Assembly (NCBI GenBank): GCA_030522415.1
Contig: CM060124.1
Span: 32,577,880-32,641,879, forward strand
Reading direction: 5' to 3'
DNA: 64,000 nucleotides
Source: Channallabes apus
Taxonomy: Eukaryota; Chordata; Actinopteri; Siluriformes; Clariidae
Made by a program: the position numbers and the translations under genes. Below are positions 10,889-23,813 of the stretch, one piece after another. The notes under the pieces are model-generated. The model was not told where the DNA came from. It saw only the letters and a program-made list of their open reading frames with translations, and did no database searches. The stretch's first letter is position 1. Each line of letters starts with the position of its first letter.

Positions 10889-10972
10889 ATGCACGCCTGT
10901 GTGCTGTAGGTGATGTTCATGTCAGAGTGGTTAGGAGAAGTGGATATAAAATGAGAAGAGTAGGAGAGATGC

Positions 10973-11145
10973 TTAGATCACTTCCACATAGATGGCAGAA
11001 TCAGAGGCAGCACTGAGCGACAGCTGTCTCTCTCTCTCCACCTGACTGCCAGACGTCTGTCTCTCTCTCTCTGTCTGCTCTGTGGAAATCTGTCGTCTCT
11101 CTCGTCTGGCTCCTCTCCTCTGTCTCTTATGAGTCTGAACAAGAG

Positions 11146-11201
<56 letters not shown>

Positions 11202-11501
11202 TGATATGTACAAATGCTGATACAAGTGTGTGTAGCCCCTTGTCACACTCACACACTATAAAAGTGACAATAAGACACCTAGTGTGACATTTTTTCCTTT
11301 AGATCTAAAAATAAAATCCTTGTCCTGTTGATCAACTCGACCTCAGCTGTTAATGACGATCTGCAGCTTCAGCACATTAATTCATTAATTAATCTACTCT
11401 GTATAAGATATTTGTTGTCTGGTTCCTGTTAAACCCAGACTTCACACAGACCTCCCGGGTTAAAGGCCAGTCCAATCTGACTTTATACAGAACACTGAAG
11501 C

Positions 11502-11544
<43 letters not shown>

Positions 11545-12292
11545 CTGTGTTGTGCGGATGAAACAGGGTGTACAGTTCTGGTAGACGAGCTGGTAGCTCC
11601 CATTAGTGTAGATGTTTGTGACCTCAGAGCAGTTGATGTACAGAGGTGTGCGCTCCTGATACACACCCGAAGTGCTGGGGTACAAAGCAGGGGTACAACC
11701 CATCCCCCGCCTCCTCCTACACACAGCAGAGCAAAGGTCAGAGGTCAATTATATATATATATTAGGGATGTAACGGTATGAAAACTTGACGGTACAGTAA
11801 TACCGCGGTATGAACGACACGCGACGGTATTTATTCAAATCATTTACAGGAAAAACTAAACTAATGAAGAGACTCGAAAAAAGTGCCAGAAGTGTTTATT
11901 AAACAGTTTACATGAACACTGAACACATCAATGGCAGACAAATTAACCATCATCCTTTGCGGTCTGCTGTGGCTACAGATGCAGTAATGTGGAAATGGCG
12001 GTGCTGCTATTAGCGGTGAAGGAAAAGAGATGGAAAGAGTAATTAATCATTACGGAGTAAACGGGTTTTAAATCGGATGTGCGCATTACTGGGTCTGTAG
12101 CCACAACAGACCGTAAAGGATGATGGTCACGCCGGGGCTGATGGGAATTGTAGTTCCCGCTACCTCCCGTTCGCTACATTCGCCTGAGCAAACTTTTCTC
12201 AGAAGATCTACAGTTTTACCGTCATGCGACCGCGGTATTATCAAAATAAAGTGTTATTGCGGTACGACGGTATTTACAATACAGTTACATGC

Positions 12293-12356
<64 letters not shown>

Positions 12357-12523
12357 AATATTCATATCTCACTGTCCCGCCCCTTTAATGCTCTCAGTGA
12401 TGGCGTGTGTCTCACCTTTCAGTCCTGCGACGACACAAACATACAAACAGAGGGACTGTGATGGAGAGGACGACGAGGAGCAGAACACAGAACCCCACTG
12501 AGATCAGATCCTGCACAAGGTTG

Positions 12524-12578
<55 letters not shown>

Positions 12579-13050
12579 ACACGCAAACACACAAACAACT
12601 TAATAATAATTAGATTTAAAAAGCTGGTGTTATATAACACAACAGCACTGTGTGTAATGGTTAATGTGGTTTTCTGAGCATTAATGGAAGGAGTCTCCAG
12701 TGCCAGAGCTCTGTGTAACACTCGGAGTGATGTCATGTTCACACACACACACACACACACACCGCACCTTCTGTCTGAAGCCGGAGTGTGTGTGTGTCAT
12801 TGCCAAGACTGTTGACGGCGTAGCAGGTGGTGTGTAGCGGGGTGTGTGTGTGTCCACGCAGCGTCTCCTGGAGGGTGTGGCGTGTGTGTGAGGACGTGGT
12901 GTTGAAGCTGAGGGGGGGGGTGCTGCCATTTACACTCCAGGTGATGAGAGGACGCGGGTTAGAGTCCACTACACACACACACTCCTGCACCTGACCATCC
13001 CACACACACACAGATCCATTCTGCATGATCACAGGGGCATCTGCATTAAA

Positions 13051-13089
<39 letters not shown>

Positions 13090-13180
13090 TAGAGATAAAA
13101 ATTACAACCTATCTCCAATGATGCGCGTGATCAGCAGATCTGTGTGTGTGTGTCATGTTCGAGTGTGTGTGTGTTTGTGA

Positions 13181-13216
<36 letters not shown>

Positions 13217-14394
13217 ACTTACACTGCACATTGAGATGAGTGAGTGGAGATGATGTGTGTCCCAGAATGTTGCGAGCAGCGCACTGCACACGTGTGTATC
13301 GTGTAACATTGTATAAGCGGACGGAGTGTGTGTGATGGGGGAGGGGCAACATGCCACTCGAGTGTGTGTAAGACCACCGATACTCTATGACAGGCGGATC
13401 AGCTTTACACACACACAGCAGCTGAACGTTTCCCCCCTCCTTCACCTGCACCGTGTGGACCTCAATGGACACGTCCATGGGGGGGACTGAAAACACACAC
13501 ACACACACACACACACGGTTACATGTTCTACACACGGTTTGACATGTTCTCCACTAGCATGTGGGCTGTGCAGGTGTGTGTACACTAACAGTGGATATTT
13601 AAGTTCCTGCTGCTGCTCCTGCTCTTCCTGTTACCATGGTAATGGGCATCACACCTGATCTGCGGCTTCAGCAACTCAGACGGTGTGAAGGACAGAGACG
13701 AGATGAGTGAGGACGTCTCACCCTCGGGCTGGACCCGCTCTGTTCTTCTGTCCTCTCCTGCCCCCTCCTCACCCCCCCTCTCCCAAACCCAGACCAGGCG
13801 CGGGGGTTTTAAGGGGCAGGAGATCCTCACCGAGCAGTTCAGGACAACCGTCTGCCCCAACACCACCACCGGGGGGACACTGAGCACCGGCCGCTCGGGG
13901 ACACCTGCCGCAGAGACAGAAAGGGCGCAAACACATTCAGCACAGAAAAGTCTTTCGACACTAGATTAAAGTAGCAGTAGGAAACACTGGGACTGAACTC
14001 AGCTCACCTGTGACAGAAACCGTGATGCTCTTGGCTCTGCCCCATGACCCTCGGCGCTCCTTTAGCTCGAGCTCGTACGTTTCCGGGTCGCTGGTGCTGA
14101 CGTCAGTGATGATCAGGGAGCAGTCTCCCGTGCTCAGAGCTCCTCTCAGTGTGACCCGCCCTCGGAATTTGCTCTCAGTTTGGTCTGCCTGGTAGCTGCT
14201 GAAGGCTGTATGACGTCGCCATGAGAGAAAGCGGTACCTCAGTCGGACGGCCACGCCCACATCAGAACGGTTCACAGACGGAAACGAGCAGGGGATCAGA
14301 GTGCACGAGCCCTGCACGGCCAGCACATGGTTCGGGACGGTGGGCACTAGCGCCCCCTTCACACTCCAACACAAACACCCTAAAGATGAGTGCG

Positions 14395-14434
<40 letters not shown>

Positions 14435-15087
14435 ATGGGAAACTGAATTGCACATCAGCAGATCTGTGAATCAGACACAGGGGAAGTGGAAAATTTAAGT
14501 TGTGCGTGTGTGTGTGTTTGAGATGTAAGACCACTACTTAATCAGAAACATATGAAAATACATTAACTGTTATATTTATGTCATGTTTACTCAATGTGCA
14601 CACCTGTCTGTCTGTCCTTCTTCTGTCTGTCTGTCCATCTATGGTCTGTCTGTCTGTGTATCAGTCTGTCTGCCTGTCTGTCTGTCTCCTGACCATCACA
14701 GGACACTGTTCACACACCCATGGCCAGTCGTCCTCCCAGCTTGTGTCTGGACAGCAGGAGGAAACTGAAGAACCCGGAGGAACCTGTCAAAACAGCTGAA
14801 CCTCCACACAGACCTCAGTTTAGGACCAAACTCAGGACCCTGGAGCTGTGACGTGGCAATGCTGCCCATGTCCCACTACACTGCCCCATCAACCCCCATC
14901 TCACACACACACACACACACGTCTCTGTATCCTCTGATCTCTGCTCTACTACAGTATAAATTATGTGTATATGTATAATTGTATGTGTTTGTGTGTGTGT
15001 GTTTCATTTACTTAAAAAAAATTCAAGATCAATCATATAGACAAAAAACACACACTTACCGAACACAGCAGTCGTGATGAAGAACAT
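10973..15087 (-). CDS. Siglec-family transmembrane receptor, MAG (Siglec-4)-like
   Basis: An eight-exon receptor, 564 residues. Exons in transcript order: 15087-15060 (signal peptide MFFITTAVFG), 14379-14008 (V-set), 13904-13590, 13486-13223 and 13040-12768 (three C2-set domains, each flanked by phase-1 introns), 12524-12416 (transmembrane), 11716-11545 and 11134-10973 (cytoplasmic, stop TAA). All junctions keep frame. Siglec hallmarks are visible: GSCTLIPC, an E-strand cysteine in TGDCSLIITDV, a partner cysteine in RISCPLKPP of domain 2, and YAPVI at a domain border. The fourth Ig domain (APVIMQ, CVCVVDSNPRP) resembles the last Ig domain of MAG. Family members bind sialic acid, but the F-strand arginine is not seen (TYELELKE). 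MAG usually has five Ig domains; four are present here. The tail has YINC, YTNG and YQNC, and ends SAIYVEVI. A CD22-like or other Siglec paralogue is the alternative. Confidence 0.85.
11763..12295. mobile_element. 533-bp MITE with internal hairpin, hAT-like ends
   Basis: The ends TAGGGATGTAACGGTATG and (reverse complement) TAGGCATGTAACTGTATT form inverted repeats. It sits inside a TA dinucleotide tract (11750-11762 and 12296-12352), which hides any target duplication. Two internal arms, 11947-11979 and 12094-12126, are inverted copies matching at 31 of 33 positions. 12138-12154 reads ACTACAATTCCCATCAG on the minus strand. It lies in the intron between the transmembrane exon and the first cytoplasmic exon of the Siglec-like gene. 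Confidence 0.7.
12296..12352. repeat. (TA)n microsatellite
   Basis: A nearly pure TA run of about 57 bp flanking the MITE. Confidence 0.9.
14700..14890. repeat. Diverged dispersed fish repeat
   Basis: Contains AACCCGGAGGAACCTGTCAA, CTCCACACAGACCTCAG and GGACCCTGGAGCTGTGA, which match the general plan of a dispersed fish repeat rather than an exon. It lies in the first intron of the Siglec-like gene. Confidence 0.4.
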
Positions 15088-15098
15088 ATTTAACAAGC

Positions 15099-15145
<47 letters not shown>

Positions 15146-15248
15146 CTTATCAGTAATGGAACATTTTCCTCTCTGACTAGATTCAAAGAGGAACTTCATG
15201 AATCCTTGTAAGTTTCCCCTGAATCACACACAACACCCACGCACAAAC

Positions 15249-15283
<35 letters not shown>

Positions 15284-15287
15284 CACA

Positions 15288-15405
<118 letters not shown>

Positions 15406-16987
15406 TAAGCTCAAAGGCTTAAGTGTTGATTTTAAAAGTGAGTTTAATAAATAACCATATTTCTTCTTGTGTGTATATGTGAGTGTGTATGTGTGTGTAC
15501 GTATGTGTTGTGTAAGAGCTCATGTGAGTGTGTGAATCAGCATCATGTCTCAAGTTCTTTTTTTTTTTTTTTTTTGGAAATCAGTGATAAACAGCAAGCA
15601 TACACAAGTTCTGTTTACACCAAACTACACTAGACTACAGTACAATAAACTACACTACAAAACCACACACAAGACAACACTACACACCACTGCACTAAAC
15701 TACACTATCCTACGCGACACTACACAACAGAACCCTATGCTACACTAAACTTCACTACATTAAACTACACTACACTAGACAACACTACAGCACATCATAC
15801 TTCACCTCACAACACTGCACTCCACTACAATGAAAGTGACGCAAACTTGTAAAGTCAGAGCTGGTGTCACTGCCACGGGGAGATGAGCGTCGACACCATG
15901 CCACAAGTGACTTATAATGGATTAGTGATGTTGTGAAGCTGGTGTCTCTCATCTGGCTTTGGTGTGGAAACTAATAGAAAATAGCAGTGGGCCTAAATCG
16001 GAACCCTGTGGAACACCACACTTTGCTTTGGTACATGTGGAATTAATCATTTAAATAAAAAAAAAATGATGATCAGTCAAATAAGATCTGAGCCAGGAGA
16101 GGACAGTTCTGTACAGAACTGTACTGAAACCTTGGATTACGGGGATTACAATGATAATTTGTTCCGGAATCGTGTTCGTATATCAAAACACTTATACTCA
16201 CATAACCCGTAACCCATATAAAATATTTTATAATAAAAAATAATGGAAAATTATTCGTTCCACAACCCAAAAAAATTTATACATAAAAATAAGTACAATA
16301 CAATATGTAAAAATAAAAAGAATTAAAATGCACTTTACCTTTGACAAAAAGTACAAATAAATCCAGCAGTACATTCTTCAATGACTTCATGATCATGTCT
16401 TGGAGACACAGCCACTGAATATTGACTACCTACAGTTCATTTGCAGACAGGAGCTGGTGGTTATTGGTGACCTGGATGAAATTATCATATTCCAGAAGAT
16501 GTCATGACAGTCTAGCAACGTCATACAGCGTCAGTGGTTCAGACAAATATGAATGTTTAAAAAAAGACTACAGTAAAATGCTGGTGTTATTTTATTTTAT
16601 CAATTAACTATTGAATAAACTCTCAATTAACCTGTTGAAACTGTTTTTTATAATTATTGATAATTCACTCTAAGCTGCATGAATGGATAAATTGAGAGCC
16701 ATGAGTTTCGATTCTTTACAATAAACATAATTTTCCAAAAAGACTCAATGCTTTACTCATTGCATTACTGGAAAAATCTTGAATAAATGAATGAAGTACA
16801 GTGGAACCCTGGATTACAAGCATAATTCGTTCCAAATTAAAATTTTCCATAAAAAATAATGTAAACTCAAATTATTCGTTCCACAGCCCAAAAAATAAAT
16901 ACAAAATATGAAATATGAAAACAAATTAACCTGCACTTTACCTTAAAAAAGAAAAAATAAATCCCGATGGATAAGTGTTTCTGTTTG

Positions 16988-17032
<45 letters not shown>

Positions 17033-17114
17033 CCAGAGTAAGAGGAGACTCTTCCTTTCAGCCCCTCCCGTCTCCCCGTTCTCATCTTACACAGTAAACC
17101 TTTCTCCTCTCTTA

Positions 17115-17160
<46 letters not shown>

Positions 17161-17260
17161 TAACAGGAAAGACATCGCTAATGACGTTCGTGTGAGCGAC
17201 ACACTAACGGAATCACTGCTGTAAAGTAAAACAAACAAACAAATGAACCTGAACTTTTTC
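15406..17260. repeat. Repeat-rich intergenic region between the Siglec-like gene and the satellite
   Basis: Contains a T run at 15559-15574 and a loose precursor-like CTACACTA region at 15605-15830 (degenerate TACAC words such as CTACACTAGACTACAG). A dispersed-repeat fragment lies at 15885-16110. Two direct copies of a MITE-like element (GGATTACRRG...AATTCGTTCC...TTATTCGTTCCACARCCCAAAA) start at about 16129 and 16798. CA/TG tracts lie at 16991-17029 and 17119-17159. No convincing exon was seen on either strand. Confidence 0.5.
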
Positions 17261-17265
17261 TTAGT

Positions 17266-17366
17266 GTAGTGAACTGCTGCAGTGTAGTGTACTGTAGTGT
17301 AAGCGTAGTGTATTGTACAGTACACTACACTACACTACGGTACACTACACTACAGCAGTTCACTAC
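17266..17366. repeat. Inverted-repeat junction at left edge of the satellite
   Basis: The 35-nt arm 17266-17300 (minus-orientation satellite, GTAGTGAACTGCTGCAGTGT...) is the reverse complement of 17332-17366 at 33 of 35 positions, with a loop of about 31 nt. The satellite therefore starts with a short inverted copy of itself and can form a hairpin. Confidence 0.8.
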
Positions 17367-17681
17367 ACTACAGTACACTACACTACACTACACTACAGCA
17401 GTTCACTACACTACACTACGGTACACTACACTACAGCAGTTCACTACATTACACTACAGCAGTTCACTACACTACAGTACACTACACTACACTACACTAC
17501 ACTACACTACAGCAGTTCACTACACTACGGTACACTACACTACAGCAGTTCACTACATTACACTACAGCAGTTCACTACACTACAGTACACTACACTACA
17601 CTACAGCAGTTCACTACATTACACTACAGCAGTTCACTACACTACAGTACACTACACTACACTACACTTACACTACACTTA

Positions 17682-18601
17682 GGCTGAATCCCATTTCTAC
17701 CCCTTACCCCTACACATAGCCCTACCCCTCCGTTTGGCGCGTTCACGTGCAGGGGTAGAGGTGTCTCATTTCTCTTTTGGTTGGAGGTGTAGGGGGAGGG
17801 GGGAAGGGCCAGATAGCCCTCCAAATGAAGATTTTTCGGGACCTCACTTCAAACGAAGGGCTAAGCGAAGTTTTCAACATGGCTGCTCACTCGAGCAAGC
17901 AGACCCATAAATGTTAAGTAATTTTTGCCATTAATAAAGATTTTTATGACAAGTTTTCATTATATGTATATTACCTTAGTCTTGTGTTTGTGTTTATGGT
18001 GATGATCTGTAAAGAAACGTTTGCAAAAAAATCGCTAAAGTTTGCTAGCGGATAGCACAGATTGCACGATATTACAAATATATATTTTTATGCCACATAC
18101 ACTTTACTGCATGCTACAAACAAATATGAAAGTTCAGTAGCACAGCAGTTTGCCGAGCATTTGATAACGCATTGTTTGTTTAGCTTACGGCCATATGTGT
18201 ACATGTAAATGAACGGTGCTTACACTATTCTTACTTATTGCAACGTGACTACAGTTTTGTAATTTATATTCTGTATAAGGACGGCTGAGGAAACCCGAAG
18301 GCTCATCCGTGTTCGTGGTGAAAATGAGCAACTTTTTTAAAAATCGAAATACGGCGCAAAAAAAACCTTTGAGAGTGAGTAATCTCTCTCTTATTGGAAT
18401 GTGTGATAAACATCGGCGCATGTCCTCTGATGTAACATTAGGAACTAGTGACTACGTATGATGACGTATAACAGTGTTGTAGTGGTGTCCCATTTCTTAG
18501 CGGAAAAATTTAAACCCTTCCCCTTTCCACTTCGTTTCAAGGGACAAGGGGAAGGGGCGAGGGGTAGGGGAAGGGGTAGAAAATAGAATTGGGATTCAGC
18601 C
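17682..18601. mobile_element. 920-bp PIF-Harbinger-type non-autonomous transposon in the satellite
   Basis: The termini are inverted repeats: GGCTGAATCCCATTTCTACC at the left and, at the right, a segment ending GGGATTCAGCC whose complement matches it. TTA at 17679-17681 and again at 18602-18604 is a 3-bp target duplication, as expected for PIF-Harbinger elements (TWA target). Subterminal regions are rich in ACCCCT/AGGGGT words. There is no transposase. An ATG in its right end is the false start of a satellite reading frame. Confidence 0.85.
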
Positions 18602-21045
18602 TTACACTACAGTACTCTACACTACACTTCAGTACACTACAGTACACTACAATACAGTTCACTACACTACACTACAGTACACTACACAACACTACAGTAC
18701 ACTACACAACACTACAGTACACTGCACTACTGTACAGTACACTACACTACAGTACACTACACTACACTACAGTACAGTACACTGCACTACACTACACTAC
18801 AGTACAGTACAGTACAGTACACTGCACTACACTACAGTACACTACAGTACATTACAGTACCCTACACTACAGTACAACACACTACACTACAGTACACTAC
18901 ACTTACACTACACTACAGGACAGTACAGTACAATACACTACAGTACACTACACTACACTACAGTTCACTACACTACAGTACACTACAGTACATTACAGTA
19001 CATTACAGTACACTACACTACAGTTCACTACGCTACACTACATTACACTTCAGTACACTACACTACACTACACTACACTACTGTACACTACACTACAGTA
19101 CACTACACTACAGTACAGTACAGTACAATACACTACACTACACTACAGTACACTACAGTACATTAGAGTACATTACAGTACACTACACTACAGTTCACTA
19201 CGCTACACTACATTACACTTCAGTACACTACACTACAGTACACTACACTACTGTACACTACACTACAGTACACTACACTACACTACACTACTGTACACTA
19301 CACTACAGTACACTACACTACACTACACTACACTACTGTACACTACACTACTGTACACTACAGTACACTACACTACACTACAGTACACCACACTACACTA
19401 CAGTACACTACAGTTCACTACGCTACACTACATTACACTTCAGTACACTACACTACAGTACACTACAGTACACTACACTACACTACTGTACACTACACTA
19501 CAGTACACTACACTACACTACAGTACACCACACTACACTACACTACAGTACAGTACACTACACTACACTACAGTACACTACACTACAGTACACTACAGTA
19601 CACTACACTACAGTACACTACACTACACTACACTACACTACTGTACACTACACTACTGTACACTACAGTACACTACACTACACTACTGTACACTACACTA
19701 CAGTACACTACACTACACTACAGTACACTACAGTACACTACACTACAGTACACCACACTACACTACACTACACTACAGTACACTACACTACAGTACACTA
19801 CAGTACACTACACTACAGTACACTACACTACACTACACTACTGTACACTACACTACACTACACTACTGTACACTACACTACAGTACACTACACTACACTA
19901 CAGTTCACTAGAATACACTACACTACAGTACATTACAGTACAATACACTACAGTTCACTACGCTACACTACATTACACTTCAGTACACTACACTACTGTA
20001 CACTACAGTACACTACACTACACTACTGTACACTACAGTACACTACACTACACTACACTACTGTACACTACAGTACACTACACTACACTACTGTACACTA
20101 CAGTACACTACAGTTCACTACGCTACACTACATTACACTTCAGTACACTACACTACAGTACACTACACTACAGTACACTACAGTACACTACACTACTGTA
20201 CACTACACTACACTACACTACTGTACACTACAGTACACTACACTACACTACAGTACACTACACTACACTACTGTACATTACACTACACTACACTACTGTA
20301 CACTCCACTACACTACACTACTGTACACTACAGTACACCACACTACACTACACTACACTACAGTACACTACACTACAGTACAGTACACTACACTACACTA
20401 CTGTACACTACAGTACACCACACTACACTACACTACACTACACTACACTACAGTACACTACACTACACTACTGTACACTACACTACACTACACTACAGTA
20501 CACCACACTACACTACACTACACTACACTACACTACACTACTGTACACTACACTACACTACACTACTGTACACTACACTACAGTACACTACACTACACTA
20601 CAGTACACCACACTACACTACACTACACTACAGTACACTACACTACACTACAGTACAGTACACTACACTACACTACACTACACTACAGTACACTACAGTA
20701 CACTACACTACACTACTGTACACTACACTACACTACACTACTGTACACTACACTACACTACACTACACTACTGTACACTACACTACACTACACTACTGTA
20801 CACTACAGTACACTACACTACACTACTGTACACTACACTACAGTACAGTACACTACACTACAGTACACTACACTACACTACTGTACATTACACTACACTA
20901 CACTACTGTACACTACACTACACTACACTACACTACTGTACACTACACTACAGTACACTACACTACACTACACTACTGTACATTACACTACACTACACTA
21001 CTGTACACTACACTACACTACACTACAGTACACCACACTACACTA

Positions 21046-21309
21046 GGGCAGTGGTGGCTCAATCGGTTAAGGCTGTGGGTTTCTGGGTTACTGATCGGAA
21101 GGTCGGGGGTTCGAACCCCAGCATCGGCAAGTTGCCACTGTTGAGCCCTTGAGCAAGGCCCTTAACCCTATCTGCTCCAGGGGCGCTGTAAGCTGGCTGA
21201 CCCTGCGCTCTGACCCCAGTTTCCTAATTGGGATATGCGAAGAAGAAATTTCGCTGTGCTGTAAAAAGTACATGTGACAATAATTGAATATTCTTCTTCT
21301 TCTTCTTCT
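21046..21309 (+). mobile_element. tRNA-derived SINE, copy 1 with (TTC)n tail
   Basis: The head carries pol III promoter boxes: an A-box-like GGTGGCTCAATCGGTTAAGG near 21052 and a canonical B box GGTTCGAACCC at 21108-21118. The body has TTGAGCAAGGCCCTTAACCC and GACCCTGCGCTCTGACCCC. The 3' end reads TTTCGCTGTGCTGTAAAAAG and then (TTC)n. It is inserted inside the satellite, flanked by CACTA words on both sides. Confidence 0.85.
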
Positions 21310-23632
21310 ACACTACACTACACTACAGTACACTACACTACACTACAGTACACTACACTACAGTACACCACACTACACTACACTACAGTACACTACAGTA
21401 CACTACACTACACTACACCACACTACACTACAGTACACTACAGTACAGTACACTACACTACTGTACCCTACACTACAGTACACTACACTACACTACAGTA
21501 CACCACACTACACTACAGTACACTACACTACTGTACACTACACTACAGTACAGTACACTACACTATAGTACACTACAGTACAGTACACTACACTACTGTA
21601 CACTACACTACAGTACACTACACTACAGTACAGTACACTACAGTACAGTACACTACACTACTGTACACTACACTACACTACAGTACACCACACTACACTA
21701 CAGTACACTACACTACTGTACACTACACTACAGTACAGTACACTACAGTACACTACACTACAGTACACCACACTACACTACAGTACACTACACTACAGTA
21801 CAGTACACTACAGTACACTACACTACTGTACACTACACTACAGTACACTACACTACACTACACTACACCACACTACACTACACTACAGTACACTACACTA
21901 CACTACAGTACAGTACACTACAGTACAGTACACTACACTACTGTACACTACACTACAGTACACTACACTACAGTACACCACACTACACTACAGTACACTA
22001 CACTACAGTACAGTACACTACAGTACAGTACACTACACTACAGTACAGTACAGTACACTACAGTACACTACACTACAGTACAGTACACTACAGTACAGTA
22101 CACTACACTACAGTACACTACACTACAGTACAGTACACTACACTACAGTACACCACACTACACTACTGTACACTACAGTACACTACACTACACTACTGTA
22201 CACTACAGTACACTACACTACACTACACTACTGTACATTACACTACACTACACTACTGTACACTACACTACACTACTGTACACTACACTACAGTACACTA
22301 CACTACAGTACACCACACTACACTACACTACACTACAGTACACTACACTACACTACAGTACAGTACACTACACTTCACTACACTACTGTACACTACACTA
22401 CACTACACTACTGTACACTACACTACAGTACACTACACTACACTACAGTACACCACACTACACTACAGTACAGTACACTACACTACACTACACTACAGTA
22501 CACTACACTACACTACAGTACACTACACTACACTACACTACAGTACACTGCACTACACTACACTACACCACACTACACTACATGACAGTACACTACAGTA
22601 CACTACACCACACTACACTACAGTACAGTACACTACAGTACAGTACACTACACTACTGTACACTACACTACAGTACACTACACTACACTACAGTACAGTA
22701 CACTACAGTACACTACACTACTGTACACTACACTACAGTACACTACACTACAGTACAGTACAGTACACTACAGTACAGTACACTACACTACAGTACACTA
22801 CAGTACAGTACACTACACTACTGTACACTACACTACAGTACACTACACTACACTACAGTACAGTACACTACACTACTGTACACTACACTACAGTACACCA
22901 CACTACACTACAGTACACTACACTACAGTACACTACACTACTGTACACTACACTACAGTACAGTACAGTACACTACACTACAGTACACCACACTACACTA
23001 CAGTACACTACACTACAGTACACTATACTACAGTACAGTACACTACACTACTGTACACTACACTACAGTACACTACACTACACTACAGTACACCACACTA
23101 CACTACACTACAGTACACTACAGTACACTACACTACACTACAGTACACCACACTACACTACAGTACACTACACTACAGTACACTACACTACAGTACAGTA
23201 CACTACACTACTGTACACTACACTGCAGTACACTACACTACACTACAGTACACCACACTACACTACACTACAGTACACTACACTACAGTACACTACACTA
23301 CACTACAGTACAGTACACTACACTACTGTACACTACACTACAGTACACTACACTACAGTACACCACACTACACTACAGTACACTACACTACACTACAGTA
23401 CACTACACTACACTACACTACAGTACACTACACTACACTACACTACAGTACACTACACTACACTACAATACAGTACACTACACTACACTACAGTACACTA
23501 CACTACACTACACTACACTACAGTACACCACACTACACTACACTACAGTAAACTACACTACAGTACACTACACACACAGAATGAACAGACATGTGAAACT
23601 ACAAAAGCAAAGTGTGTGTGTGTGTTTTTAAG

Positions 23633-23741
23633 TTAAATTTGAAGCTTTGATCATTGCGATGGCCGTGATCCTGGGTGTCATCTTGCTGGCCATCACCGTG
23701 TGTTGCTGCTACTGCTGTTGCCACTGTGGACGATCATCACG

Positions 23742-23813
<72 letters not shown>

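Larger units (their letters stand above)
9900..10970. repeat. Intergenic region: low-complexity tracts, LINE tail remnant
   Basis: This gene-free stretch contains a T run (9910), (CA)n at 10091-10135, a C-rich (CACCCC)n run near 10227-10250, and a short LINE-tail-like remnant at 10400-10447 ending TTAATTGAATTGAAG. G-rich repeats follow at 10668. A TTTATT at 10068 would read AATAAA on the minus strand and could be the distal poly(A) signal of the Siglec-like gene; that is speculative. Confidence 0.5.

Noticed and set aside
21052..21118. Possible functional tRNA gene (A and B boxes)
   Set aside because: The B box is canonical, but no cloverleaf with an acceptor stem fits. The boxes belong to a SINE body that also occurs at 53798.
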